A DNA stretch of 64,000 bases from Aurantiacibacter spongiae (GTDB taxonomy: Bacteria > Pseudomonadota > Alphaproteobacteria > Sphingomonadales > Sphingomonadaceae): the NCBI RefSeq assembly GCF_003815535.1, contig NZ_RPFZ01000001.1, forward strand, positions 2,728,001 through 2,792,000, written 5' to 3'. This document shows positions 25,764 through 34,624 of this stretch, in pieces (position 1 is the stretch's first letter; the number at the start of each line of letters is the position of its first letter). The notes beneath the pieces were generated by a model. That model worked only from the letters and a program-made list of their open reading frames with translations, had not been told where the DNA came from and did no database searches. The position numbers and the translations under genes are program-made.

Positions 25764-26186
25764 TCAGATCGTCGCGAACAGCGCAGACAGGGCGAGGAAG
25801 GCCAGGGCGAGGGTGGATAGCTGAAACAGGCGCAGACGCACCGCGATACGGTTGACGGTCGCCTGCCAGATCGAATGGACGACGCGCAGGGCGGTATAGG
25901 CCCAGGCGGCGATGACCTGCACCTCGCCTGTTCCGGCGATCGCGAGAATGACCGTGACCGCGTAGAACAGGGTCGGCTGTTCCATCAGATGCGCGTAATT
26001 GTGCGCCTTCCAGTTGACCTTGTCGGGCAGCACGCCATCCAGATCCTGCCCGCGTCCGCCGGTCCTCTCGCCGATGTCGATGCCGGCTTGCTTCATGGCG
26101 GGAAAGCGCGTCTGCGCCATCCACACCAGCATGACGATCGACCAGACCGCCAGCGCGGCGGCGGGGGCGAGGATATCTGTCTGCAT
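25764..26186 (-). CDS. MAPEG family membrane protein
   Basis: 140 residues with about four transmembrane helices: about 8-26, 70-85, 88-102 and 120-139. The MAPEG-type segment NYAHLMEQPTLFYAV (about 63-77) is followed by WAYTALRVVHSI near 94. Eukaryotic MAPEG proteins are glutathione transferases or eicosanoid enzymes; most bacterial ones have unknown roles. It is transcribed downstream of the dehydratase gene with a 27-base gap and may share its transcript. Confidence 0.85.
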   Translation of the reverse strand: MQTDILAPAAALAVWSIVMLVWMAQTRFPAMKQAGIDIGERTGGRGQDLDGVLPDKVNWKAHNYAHLMEQPTLFYAVTVILAIAGTGEVQVIAAWAYTALRVVHSIWQATVNRIAVRLRLFQLSTLALAFLALSALFATI

Positions 26187-26213
26187 GGTACGTCTCCGTG
26201 TAGGTCTGTCCGG

Positions 26214-27182
26214 TCAGGCCTGCCAGACGGTCTGGCAGAACTGGCGCGGGTCGACATTCCCGCCTGTCAGCACGATCGCCGTCGTCCCGTCCAGCTTGGC
26301 CTTTCCCGCCAGCGCCGCCGCGAGCGCCACCGCGCCGCCCGGCTCCAGTACCAGCCGCAGCTCGGCAAAGGCGAAACGCTGCGCCTCGCGCACCTCGGAC
26401 TCGCTCACGCGCAGGCCGTAGGAACAGCGTTCCTTCAGCACCGCGAAGTTTACAGGGCGCGTGGCGAAGGTCTGCAGCGCGTCGCACCGCGTCCGGGGCG
26501 GGTTATCGCCGACGTCCTGTATCGCGCCCGATTCGATGGAACGGCACACGTCGTCCCAGCCTTCCGGCTCGACCGGCACCACCGTCGCATCCGGGCAGGC
26601 AAGGGCGATACCGGCGGTCAGGCCACCGCCGCCGCAACACACGAGGATGCGGGTGGGGGCGGGTTCCTCCATCGCCTCGAGCTGAGCGGCAATCTCGATC
26701 CCGGCGCTTCCCTGCCCCTCGATCACCCACGGGTCGGCATAGGCGTGGACGTAAGTGCAGCCGCGTTCGTCGGCGAGCGCCTGCGCGATGGCCTCGCGGT
26801 TCTGCGTCATGCGGTCGTAGGTGACGATTTCGGCCCCCATCTTTCGGGTGCGGTCAAGTTTGATGCGGGGCGCGTCCTCCGGCATCACGATGGTCGCCGC
26901 CATCCCGAGACGCCGCGCCGCCCAGGCGATGCCCTGCGCGTGATTGCCGCTGGATACGGCGACGACGCCGCGCGCACGCTCGCCCTCGTCAAGGTCGCTG
27001 AGCCGGTGCCATGCGCCGCGGATCTTGAACGCGCCGACAGGTTGCAGGCATTCGGCCTTGGCAAAGACACGCGCGCCGTTCAGTTCGACCGGCAGGAGCG
27101 GGGTCGGCGGCAGGAGGTGTGACACCTTTTCCGCCGCGCGAAGCACGCCCGCGCGGGTAGGGGAACGGGAGGGCTGATCCAT
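26214..27182 (-). CDS. Threonine/serine dehydratase, PLP-dependent, without regulatory domain
   Basis: 322 residues of fold-type II PLP enzyme. The PLP lysine lies in PVGAFKIRGAW (about 49-59), the substrate loop is SSGNHAQG (about 77), and the phosphate-binding glycine loop is CCGGGGL (about 182). The length equals the catalytic domain alone; the C-terminal ACT-like domains of biosynthetic IlvA are absent. This suggests a catabolic TdcB-like threonine dehydratase or a related serine/hydroxyaspartate enzyme. The start ATG 27182 opens MDQPSRSPTRAGVL. Confidence 0.85.
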   Translation of the reverse strand: MDQPSRSPTRAGVLRAAEKVSHLLPPTPLLPVELNGARVFAKAECLQPVGAFKIRGAWHRLSDLDEGERARGVVAVSSGNHAQGIAWAARRLGMAATIVMPEDAPRIKLDRTRKMGAEIVTYDRMTQNREAIAQALADERGCTYVHAYADPWVIEGQGSAGIEIAAQLEAMEEPAPTRILVCCGGGGLTAGIALACPDATVVPVEPEGWDDVCRSIESGAIQDVGDNPPRTRCDALQTFATRPVNFAVLKERCSYGLRVSESEVREAQRFAFAELRLVLEPGGAVALAAALAGKAKLDGTTAIVLTGGNVDPRQFCQTVWQA

Positions 27183-27302
27183 GGGTGTCCCGATATCCCG
27201 CTTTCCTACATCCTGTCACGCGCGGCAGCACGCCGCGATGTCGATTGTCCGCTCCCGGATCGCAGATTTCCACCGTTCGGGGCCGGCCGGACGGGTCATG
27301 CG

Positions 27303-27338
27303 CGTTTCGCTCCCGAACACTGTCACACCTGTCACACC
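27303..27338 (+). promoter_or_regulatory. CGTTTCGC-N10-(TGTCACACC)x2 element, copy 1
   Basis: CGTTTCGC at 27303-27310 is followed after ten bases by two adjoining copies of TGTCACACC (27321-27329, 27330-27338). The same arrangement and spacing recur in reverse orientation at 44030-44065; 31 of 36 positions agree. Both copies point towards the gene they precede. This one lies 101 bases before the DHS-like gene, in a 257-base gap with no other recognisable feature. It is probably an operator or promoter-proximal site for one regulator; I cannot name the regulator. Confidence 0.55.
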
Positions 27339-27439
27339 TTTGCGTCCTGCCGCTTTGCCCTTGCAATCCCGGCGCGATGTGGAACGGCGCGGCGCACGTC
27401 CCGTTGAACGGACAAACCAGGCAGGAGAACCACGACCCC

Positions 27440-28498
27440 ATGACCGAGCAGAAGATCAACGACACGCGCAAGGCCGAACTGCTGTCCACCCAGGTCGAAC
27501 ATATCGACATCACCCAGTTCGACGCGCGGCCCATCATCGATTCGATGGGCAAGATGAGCTTCACCAGCCGCGACCTGTCGCGCGCCACCGGCATCTACAA
27601 CCAGATGCTCAAGGACGAGGACTGCACGATCTTCCTGGTGGTAGCCGGCTCCACCAGCGCGGCCGGCTGCATGGACCTGTATGCCGAACTGGTCCGTTCC
27701 AACATGGTCGACTGCGTCGTGGCGACGGGGGCGACCATCGTCGACATGGACTTTTTCGAAGGGCTCGGACACAAGCATTACCAGGCGCTGGAAGTGCCCG
27801 ACGACGACACGCTGCGCTCGCTCTACATCGACCGGATCTACGATACCTACATCGACGAGGAGCAGTTGCAGGACTGCGACTTCACGATCAACGAAATCGC
27901 CAACGGGCTGGAGCACCGCGGCTATTCGAGCCGCGAATTCATCCGCGAGATGGGCCGCTACCTGGTCGAGAACGGCAAGAAGGAAAACAGCCTCGTCAAG
28001 CTCGCCTACGAACACGACGTGCCGATCTTCTGCCCCGCCTTCGTCGACAGTTCAGCCGGTTTCGGCCTGGTCAAGCACCAGGTCGACCAGATGAAGAAGG
28101 GGGAAGGCTACATGTCGATCGACGCCGTGGCCGACTTTCGCGAGCTGACGCAGATCAAGATCGAAAGCGGGGATTCGGGGCTGCTGATGGTGGGCGGCGG
28201 CGTGCCCAAGAACTTCATCCAGGATACCGTCGTATGCGCGGAGATCCTCGGCCACGAGGACGTCTCGGTCCACAAATATGCCGTGCAGATCACCGTGGCC
28301 GACGTGCGCGACGGGGCCTGTTCCTCCTCGACGCTGCAGGAGGCGGCGAGCTGGGGCAAGGTCAATACCGGAATCGAGCAGATGGTGTTCGCCGAAGCCG
28401 GCAGCGTCATGCCCCTGCTCGCCAGCGATGCCTATCATCGCGAACACTGGAAGACCCGCGAAAAGCGGCGCTGGGCCAAGCTGTTCGAGCGCGACTGA
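27440..28498 (+). CDS. Deoxyhypusine synthase-like protein, probable spermidine-dependent homospermidine synthase
   Basis: 352 residues of the DHS fold. Bacteria lack eIF5A, and DHS-like bacterial proteins characterised so far transfer an aminobutyl group from spermidine to putrescine to give sym-homospermidine or a related polyamine. The catalytic Lys motif EAASWGKVNTG is intact near 307-317, and the NAD-binding segments are VVAGSTSAAGCM (near 67) and VATGATIVDMD (near 94). The chosen ATG at 27440 follows AGGAGAACC at some distance (27423-27431); the earlier open frame is leader sequence. A GNAT protein and an ornithine decarboxylase follow, which supports a polyamine role. Confidence 0.88.
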   Translation: MTEQKINDTRKAELLSTQVEHIDITQFDARPIIDSMGKMSFTSRDLSRATGIYNQMLKDEDCTIFLVVAGSTSAAGCMDLYAELVRSNMVDCVVATGATIVDMDFFEGLGHKHYQALEVPDDDTLRSLYIDRIYDTYIDEEQLQDCDFTINEIANGLEHRGYSSREFIREMGRYLVENGKKENSLVKLAYEHDVPIFCPAFVDSSAGFGLVKHQVDQMKKGEGYMSIDAVADFRELTQIKIESGDSGLLMVGGGVPKNFIQDTVVCAEILGHEDVSVHKYAVQITVADVRDGACSSSTLQEAASWGKVNTGIEQMVFAEAGSVMPLLASDAYHREHWKTREKRRWAKLFERD

Positions 28499-28525
28499 CA
28501 GCCAGCGGGCGGAGTCGGAAAGACG

Positions 28526-29656
28526 ATGGACCAGTTCGAATGGAGCGGTGCCGAGGCGCTGATCGCCAGCGTCGCGCTGCTCCTGTCCGTCCTTTCCTTC
28601 GGGTTCACCTACTGGCTCGATCGTCGCGGTCATCACCGGGAGGACCGTATCGAGAAGTCGAGCGCGTATCTGGGCCTCGAACTCGCCTCCATCGAGGTGT
28701 TCAAGTACAAGGCCGAGCATTGGGACGCGCTCGAATGGGGCGAAACCGGCATCAACCCGCTCGATAAGCCTGCTGCTCAGTCGCGCGAGGAGGCCGACGC
28801 GTTCTTTTACCAGTGTCTCAATCTGTTCGAGGTTGCCAGCCGGTTCCGCAAGGATGGCGTAATTCAGCCGGAAATCTACGCCAGCTGGGTCGCATGGTTT
28901 TACGAGACACTGGAATACGGGTATTTCCGCGAACGCTGGGCCGCCGAATACCGTGACAACTACACAACAGAGACGCGCGACATCTTCGATGCGGGATGCG
29001 CGCTCAACTGGTCCGGCGGAAGCGAAAACCTGCGGCGGGAAAAGTTCTACGCGACAACCGGCCAGATCGTCGGTTGCGAGGAAATCGCGCGCTGGCGGGG
29101 CGAAGTCCCGGAAGAGCGGAATCAGGCGAACGCCCTTCGCGATCACGCAGGCTGCACGCTCGCATGGCACGGTTCCGATCTACCGGCCGGAGAAGCGGCC
29201 GATTTCGCAGCCACGGTCATCGGCTCGCAGAACTCCTACATCAGCCACGGTGAAATACAGACCGGCCTGTCGCGGGACGGGGAAACCTGGATCGGCAATC
29301 TGCGCGACCGGTTTTCCCGCGACTTCGCTAACGATCCGGATGGCGAAACCCTGCTCGTGCGGGACCGGAACGGATCGATCATCGGTCTCCTCGTTCTCGC
29401 CTGGAGTCCTGACGGCGAGGCGCGCTACGCCACGATAGAGGATATGGCCATCGCGTCCGAGCATCGCGGAGAAGGGCTGGGCCGGATCATGCTCGATGCC
29501 GCCATCGAACGCGCTTCGGCTAGCGAGGCCGACTGGGTTTTCCTCGAAAGCGGGCACGCGAACGAGGACGCCCACCACTTCTTCGAACATAATGGATTCG
29601 CGAAGATCAGCTCCGTTTTCGGCAAGCGGATCGGAGCCCCCATGGCGCGCGAATGA
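28526..29656 (+). CDS. Membrane-anchored GNAT family acetyltransferase with unknown N-terminal domain
   Basis: 376 residues in two parts. The N-terminus has one hydrophobic helix (about 9-30) and a helical domain to about 190 that I do not recognise (FEVASRFRKDGVI, WVAWFYETLEYG). The C-terminus is a GNAT domain: core strand IEDMAIASEH followed by the acetyl-CoA loop HRGEGLG (about 312-318) and FFEHNGFAKIS at the end. Its position, 27 bases after the DHS-like gene and 114 before the decarboxylase, suggests acetylation of a polyamine or of a polyamine-related protein. This is inference from context only; the substrate pocket cannot be read. Confidence 0.8.
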   Translation: MDQFEWSGAEALIASVALLLSVLSFGFTYWLDRRGHHREDRIEKSSAYLGLELASIEVFKYKAEHWDALEWGETGINPLDKPAAQSREEADAFFYQCLNLFEVASRFRKDGVIQPEIYASWVAWFYETLEYGYFRERWAAEYRDNYTTETRDIFDAGCALNWSGGSENLRREKFYATTGQIVGCEEIARWRGEVPEERNQANALRDHAGCTLAWHGSDLPAGEAADFAATVIGSQNSYISHGEIQTGLSRDGETWIGNLRDRFSRDFANDPDGETLLVRDRNGSIIGLLVLAWSPDGEARYATIEDMAIASEHRGEGLGRIMLDAAIERASASEADWVFLESGHANEDAHHFFEHNGFAKISSVFGKRIGAPMARE

Positions 29657-29673
29657 CAGCCATCGCTTTTCAC

Positions 29674-29701
29674 TTGCGGTTCACCCACACGCGCCTATAT
29701 G
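29674..29701 (+). promoter_or_regulatory. Candidate promoter for the ornithine/lysine decarboxylase leader
   Basis: TTGCGG (29674-29679) and TATATG (29696-29701) are 16 bases apart, directly upstream of the hairpin leader. Transcription would begin just before the hairpin at 29718. Both boxes match the sigma-70 consensus only partly. Confidence 0.4.
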
Positions 29702-29717
29702 CGCGCCTCCGCTGCCC

Positions 29718-29768
29718 CAAGGGACTTCCACCGCAAGGCAGCAAGAAACGAACCCCGGAGGTCCCTTG
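29718..29768 (+). ncRNA. speF-like leader RNA hairpin sequestering the decarboxylase SD
   Basis: CAAGGGACTTCC at 29718-29729 pairs over 12 bp (one G-U) with GGAGGTCCCTTG at 29757-29768, enclosing a 27-base loop rich in A and C. The 3' arm contains the Shine-Dalgarno GGAGGT (29757-29762) of the TTG-started decarboxylase at 29771, so folding would block initiation. A conserved RNA, the speF motif, is known upstream of alphaproteobacterial ornithine decarboxylase genes. Location and gene context match it, but I assign it from memory and could not run a covariance search. Confidence 0.65.
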
Positions 29769-29770
29769 AA

Positions 29771-30976
29771 TTGTTCCAGTATCCCGACGCCAAGGCTGTA
29801 GTCCGCGCCCTCGAGCCGGACGAGCCTGCCATTCTTACGCGTCCGCACGCAGCGGCGCGCGCGGCCCGCTTCTTCGTGGAGCGGTTTCCGGGCAAGGCGA
29901 TGTATGCGGTAAAGGCCAACCCTTCGCCGCAACTGATCCGTATCCTGTGGAAAGCGGGCGTCACGCATTACGACGTCGCCAGCATCGGCGAGGTGCGGAT
30001 GGTTCGCCGCGAGCTGCCCGATGCGACGCTGTGCTTCATGCACCCCGTAAAGACCGCTCGCGCCGTGCGCGAGGCGTATTTCGAGCACGGGGTGAAGACC
30101 TACAGCCTCGATACTCTGGAAGAGCTCGCAAAGATCGTCGAGGCGACCACGGCCGGGGACGGTTCGCCGGCCAGGGATCTCAACCTGCTGGTGCGGCTGC
30201 GTGTCAGTTCCGAACATTCCGAGCTGTCGCTGGCGGCCAAGTTCGGCGTCGATCTGGTCGAGGCCGCGCCGCTGTTGCAGGCGACCCGGCAGCATTGCGA
30301 TGCGCTCGGCATCTGCTTTCACGTCGGCAGCCAGGCGATGACGCCCTTCGCCTACGTCCAGGCGCTGGAACGCGTGCGCGCTGCCATCGCCGAAGCTGCG
30401 GTGACGGTCGACATCGTCGATGTGGGCGGCGGTTTTCCGAGCGTTTATCCGGGACTCGAACCGCCCGCGCTGGAGGATTACTTCGCGCTGATCCACCGGC
30501 ATTTCGAGGCCCTGCCGATCAGCTATTCGGCGGAATTGTGGGCCGAGCCGGGCCGTGCGCTGTGCGCCGAATATTCCAGCATTATAGTTCGCGTGGAAAA
30601 GCGCCGCGGCGACGAACTGTATATCAACGACGGGGCTTACGGCGCGCTGTTCGACGCTGCCCACGTCGCCTGGCGCTTTCCGGTCCGCGCGCTGGAGGAC
30701 GACCTTCGCGAACCGCTGGCGGAATTCGCCTTCTACGGTCCGACCTGTGACGATGCCGACTACATGAAGGGGCCATTCATGCTGCCGGGCGACATCCAGG
30801 CTGGCGACTATATCGAGATCGGCATGCTGGGAGCCTACGGCGCCGCCATGAAGACCGACTTCAACGGCTTTGGTGCGACGGTCGCGGTAGAGGTGGCAGA
30901 CGAGCCCATGGCGAGCCTCTACCGCGGTGACAGGCCCGATCCGCGCGCCAGCGACAACGTGGTCAGCCTGCGCTAA
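29771..30976 (+). CDS. Ornithine/lysine decarboxylase, PLP fold type III
   Basis: About 401 residues. It produces putrescine (or cadaverine) for the polyamine pathway. Alanine-racemase-like barrel motifs: PLP lysine in MYAVKANP (about 41-48), FHVGSQ (near 183), DVGGGFPS, and EPGRALCAE. The C-terminal domain has the active-site Cys motif YGPTCDDADYM. I chose TTG 29771 because GGAGGT lies eight bases upstream and the family begins shortly before this point; no ATG exists until after the PLP lysine region. Expression is probably controlled by the upstream hairpin. Together with the DHS-like gene it would supply homospermidine. Confidence 0.9.
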   Translation: MFQYPDAKAVVRALEPDEPAILTRPHAAARAARFFVERFPGKAMYAVKANPSPQLIRILWKAGVTHYDVASIGEVRMVRRELPDATLCFMHPVKTARAVREAYFEHGVKTYSLDTLEELAKIVEATTAGDGSPARDLNLLVRLRVSSEHSELSLAAKFGVDLVEAAPLLQATRQHCDALGICFHVGSQAMTPFAYVQALERVRAAIAEAAVTVDIVDVGGGFPSVYPGLEPPALEDYFALIHRHFEALPISYSAELWAEPGRALCAEYSSIIVRVEKRRGDELYINDGAYGALFDAAHVAWRFPVRALEDDLREPLAEFAFYGPTCDDADYMKGPFMLPGDIQAGDYIEIGMLGAYGAAMKTDFNGFGATVAVEVADEPMASLYRGDRPDPRASDNVVSLR

Positions 30977-31000
30977 TCAGGTCGGACACGGGCAGGGCGG

Positions 31001-33226
31001 TCAGCCTTTCTGGACTGTCACTTCCATGAATTGCGGCTTGCTTTTCGGCCCGTCGCCCAGAAGCGCGGAGGGATAATTGCCAGGCGGAAGGGATGCCAGC
31101 GGCATTCCGGCGGCGGCCAGTGCATAGGGGCTGACCCGGTGGCGCGTCACGAGCCCGCCGGCGCCGTCATTGACAAGCGGAGTTTCGAACTCCACCGCGA
31201 AAGTCGCCCCTTCGCTGCGCTTCACCTCGCAAACGACGAGCTGACCCGCTCCGAGATCGAGGACGAGACCCGTCCCGATCGGGACACCGACCAGTCCTTC
31301 GATCCGCGAGCCGGTGGTGGACAGGTCGCGCATCACGGCGTTGTAGCGGTGGTCTTCGTGAATAACGCCGATACGGCGGAACACGCTTCGCCGGTCGGCC
31401 CGGTAGGTGTCCGGCCCCCTCGGTTCGATCTTGAATCCACCGCTGGCGATGTTTTCGAGGATGTCTTCCTGCGGCCGGGCCTTCGAATAGATCCACCCCT
31501 GAATGTACTTGGCACCCTTGTCGCAGACGAGATCGAACTGGTCGAACGCCTCCACGCCTTCGACCGTGGTTTCCATGCCAAGCGCCGTGGACAGGCCGAT
31601 GATAGCCGTGATGATCTTCGCGCTGTTCTGATCTTTCTGCGTGCAGGAATCGACGAAGCTCTTGTCTACCTTGATCTTGTCGAACGGGGCGGAGCGCAGA
31701 TAGCTGAGCGAGGAATAGCCGGTTCCGAAATCGTCGAGCGCCAGACGCACACCCAGGGATTTCAGCGTCTTGAACGTCGCGTCCGTCGCCTCGCTGTCCC
31801 CCATGAACACCGTTTCGGTCAGCTCCAGTTCCAGCCGGTCGGGCGCTATCCCGCTTTCGGCGAGCGCGCTGGTGACGATGGCGGGGAAGCCGCTATTGGC
31901 GAATTGCTTGGCCGATACGTTCACTGCCACACGGACCGTTTCCGGCCATTCCAAGGCGTCCTCGCAGGCCTTTCGGATGGCCCATTCGCCGATCTGGTTG
32001 ATGAGATTGCTGCTTTCCGCAACGGGAATGAAGACGCCAGGGCTGACCTGACCCCGCTCGGGATGCTCCCAGCGCATCAGCGCCTCGAAGCCGACGACAT
32101 GGTTGTCCGCCGTGCGCACGACAGGCTGGTAGTGAAGTTCCAGCTCCTCCGCCGCCAGTGCTTCGCGCAGGTCGTCGAGCAGGAGCTGGCGTTCCTCTTC
32201 CTCGTCCTTGAGATCGGCGGAATAGAAGCGGAAGGTGCCGCGTCCGCTGTTCTTGGCAGCGTAAAGCGCCAGGTCGGCCGCCCGCACGAGTTCGTCCTTC
32301 TCCAGCCCGTCATACGGAGCGATGGAGATGCCTACCGAACTGCCGATCATCGCGCGGCGCCCGTCCAGATTGTATGGCTGCGTGAGAATGTTGATGATTT
32401 TCTCGGCCAGTTCACCAAGCCGGCCGCGGTCGTCCAGGTCGGGAACGATAACCTGGAATTCATCGCCGCCAAGGCGCCCGATCTCACCCGTTTCTCCGAT
32501 CAGAGAGCGCAACCGGTCCGCGACCTGGCGCAGCAGTTCATCGCCCGCCGGGTGGCCCATCGTATCGTTGACCTGCTTGAAGCGGTCGAGATCGAGCATA
32601 AGCAGCGCGCAGGATCGCTTCGCGCTTTTGTAGGCGGCAAGCGTGGTGTCCAGGCGTCGTTCCATCCGGTGCCGGTTGGCAAGCCCGGTGAGCGAATCGT
32701 ACTCGGCCAGACGCGAGTCCTCCAGCTTGCGCTGATAGGCCACCGTCACGTCCTTCGCGCTTCCCCGGTAGCCCAGAAACCTGCCACTCGCATCGAGTTT
32801 CGGATGCCCCGAAAGCGACCACCATTTCTGCTGCTGGGTGCCCGACGAAATCCGCACCACGAGATCTCCGATCTTGTTGCGCGCCGAAAGCTGGAAGTTG
32901 AGCGGGCGGTCGGAGCGTTCGTCGGGATTCTGCGGGTCGACTTCGAAAAGCGATGTCAGCGGCCTGCCAAGAACATCCTCGAGCGGGCTGCCGATCTTTT
33001 CGGCCGCCTTTTCGGAGAGGTAGATAAGGCGTCCTTCGGCGTCGCTGGCCCAGATCCAGCCGATCCCAGCCTGTTCGAAATCATCAAGTATCGCCAGCCT
33101 GCGGGTCGTATCGTCCTGCCGTACGGTGCCTGGCGTTTCGGAGTGCGCAACGGCCACCGCCCGCCGATCACCACCGGCATTTCCGAACCCCTTGAGCAGA
33201 CTTCTGACCGGCATGGGTCCCCGCAA
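31001..33226 (-). CDS. PAS-GGDEF-EAL-PilZ cyclic-di-GMP protein
   Basis: 741 residues. Domains in order: PAS (about 45-170), GGDEF (DSLTGLANRHR then intact GGDEF near 251), EAL (FEALMRW near 372, DDFGTGYSSL near 502) and a C-terminal PilZ domain (RADRRSVFRR and DLSTTGSRIEG, about 605-700). The canonical catalytic residues of both enzymatic domains look intact, and PilZ would bind c-di-GMP as a feedback or targeting sensor. No transmembrane segment is visible, so it should be cytosolic. Starts at ATG 33226 or ATG 33214 are possible. It is convergent with the decarboxylase gene and follows hemA on the same strand. Confidence 0.92.
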   Translation of the reverse strand: MRGPMPVRSLLKGFGNAGGDRRAVAVAHSETPGTVRQDDTTRRLAILDDFEQAGIGWIWASDAEGRLIYLSEKAAEKIGSPLEDVLGRPLTSLFEVDPQNPDERSDRPLNFQLSARNKIGDLVVRISSGTQQQKWWSLSGHPKLDASGRFLGYRGSAKDVTVAYQRKLEDSRLAEYDSLTGLANRHRMERRLDTTLAAYKSAKRSCALLMLDLDRFKQVNDTMGHPAGDELLRQVADRLRSLIGETGEIGRLGGDEFQVIVPDLDDRGRLGELAEKIINILTQPYNLDGRRAMIGSSVGISIAPYDGLEKDELVRAADLALYAAKNSGRGTFRFYSADLKDEEEERQLLLDDLREALAAEELELHYQPVVRTADNHVVGFEALMRWEHPERGQVSPGVFIPVAESSNLINQIGEWAIRKACEDALEWPETVRVAVNVSAKQFANSGFPAIVTSALAESGIAPDRLELELTETVFMGDSEATDATFKTLKSLGVRLALDDFGTGYSSLSYLRSAPFDKIKVDKSFVDSCTQKDQNSAKIITAIIGLSTALGMETTVEGVEAFDQFDLVCDKGAKYIQGWIYSKARPQEDILENIASGGFKIEPRGPDTYRADRRSVFRRIGVIHEDHRYNAVMRDLSTTGSRIEGLVGVPIGTGLVLDLGAGQLVVCEVKRSEGATFAVEFETPLVNDGAGGLVTRHRVSPYALAAAGMPLASLPPGNYPSALLGDGPKSKPQFMEVTVQKG

Positions 33227-33312
33227 TACTGGCGCGCCGGGAATTCGGCGTCGCGGGGGCTATGGGTGAAAATGGTTTATTCGGATTTAACGTATCTGCG
33301 CCGGCGTTGAAA

Positions 33313-34533
33313 TCACGCGGCTTTTTGCAGTTCGAGGTCCAGGCGATCCCAGATCTCGACCAGAGAGTCGGTCAACTCCACCATCATGCCCTCGGTATGC
33401 GTGGGCCCGGGGGTGAACCGCAGTCGCTCGGTCCCGCGGGGCACCGTGGGGAAATTGATCGGCTGCACATAGACGCCGTATTCGGCGAGCAGAATGTCGC
33501 TGATCGTCTTGGCGCGCACCGGATCGCCGACCATCAGCGGAACGATGTGCGTAGTCGAATCCATCACCGGCAGTCCGGCCTCGCGGAAATGGCGCTTGAG
33601 CGAGGCGGCGTTCGCCTGCTGTGCCTCGCGCTCCACGCTCGATTCCTTGAGGTGACGGACCGAGGCAAGCACCCCCGCTACCAGCACCGGACTGAGCGAC
33701 GTGGTGAAAATGAAGCCTGGCGCGTAAGAGCGAATACAGTCGATGACCTTGCGGCTCGATGCGACGTAGCCGCCCATCACGCCGAACGCCTTGCCCATCG
33801 TGCCTTCGATCAGGTCGATCCGGTGGGCGGCGTCGTCACGCTCCGAGATTCCGCCGCCGTGCTGGCCATACATGCCGACAGCGTGGACCTCGTCGATGTA
33901 GGTGAGGGCGTTGTACTTCTCGGCCAGGTCGCAGATTGCGTGGACCGGGGCGACATCGCCATCCATCGAATACACGCTCTCGAAGGCGATCAGCTTGGGC
34001 GTGTCCGCGTCTTCCGCCGCGAGAAGTTCCTCGAGATGGGCGAGGTCGTTGTGCCGGTACACCCGCTTCGGACAGCCCGAATTGCGAATGCCGGCGATCA
34101 TGCTGGCGTGATTGAGTTCGTCCGAAAAGATCACGCAGCCCGGCAGTAGCTTCGCCAGCGTGGACAATGTCGCATCGTTGGAGACGTAACCGCTGGTGAA
34201 GATCAGCGCCGCTTCCTTGCCGTGCAGCCCGGCGAGTTCCTGCTCCAGCTGGATGTGATAGTGCGTGTTGCCACCGATATTCCGCGTACCGCCGGATCCC
34301 GCGCCAACATCGTGCAGCGCATCTTCCATCGCGGCGACGACCTTGGGATGCTGGCCCATCGAAAGGTAATCGTTCGAACACCACACGGTGATCGGCTTGG
34401 GGCCGTTGTGCCCGGCAAAGCAGCGCGCATTGGGGAACGCGCCCTTGTTGCGCAGGATGTCGATGAAGACGCGGTAGCGGCCTTCCGAATGCAGGCGGTC
34501 GATAGCCTCGTCGAAGATGTGTTCGTAATTCAC
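33313..34533 (-). CDS. hemA: 5-aminolevulinate synthase
   Basis: About 406 residues. The enzyme condenses glycine and succinyl-CoA to 5-aminolevulinate, first step of haem synthesis by the C4 pathway of alphaproteobacteria. PLP fold type I motifs: [39 protein letters not shown], and the PLP lysine in [17 protein letters not shown] 34533 gives the family N-terminus (M)[11 protein letters not shown]. Another GTG at 34548 adds five residues; neither has a strong Shine-Dalgarno sequence. murI ends 77 bases upstream on the same strand. Confidence 0.95.
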   Translation of the reverse strand: MNYEHIFDEAIDRLHSEGRYRVFIDILRNKGAFPNARCFAGHNGPKPITVWCSNDYLSMGQHPKVVAAMEDALHDVGAGSGGTRNIGGNTHYHIQLEQELAGLHGKEAALIFTSGYVSNDATLSTLAKLLPGCVIFSDELNHASMIAGIRNSGCPKRVYRHNDLAHLEELLAAEDADTPKLIAFESVYSMDGDVAPVHAICDLAEKYNALTYIDEVHAVGMYGQHGGGISERDDAAHRIDLIEGTMGKAFGVMGGYVASSRKVIDCIRSYAPGFIFTTSLSPVLVAGVLASVRHLKESSVEREAQQANAASLKRHFREAGLPVMDSTTHIVPLMVGDPVRAKTISDILLAEYGVYVQPINFPTVPRGTERLRFTPGPTHTEGMMVELTDSLVEIWDRLDLELQKAA

Positions 34534-34624
34534 TCGCCGCGTCCGCACTGCCCGCTGTTCTCGGCTTGCGACTTAAGCGCTTGGAGCGCCAGTTTGAAGG
34601 ACGAAGTTTGCGAGACGTTCGCAA

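Noticed and set aside
27116-27124. Single GGTGTGACA (reverse of TGTCACACC) in the start of the dehydratase gene
   Set aside because: One 9-mer hit is expected about every second window of this size by chance, and the CGTTTCGC block and tandem copy are missing.
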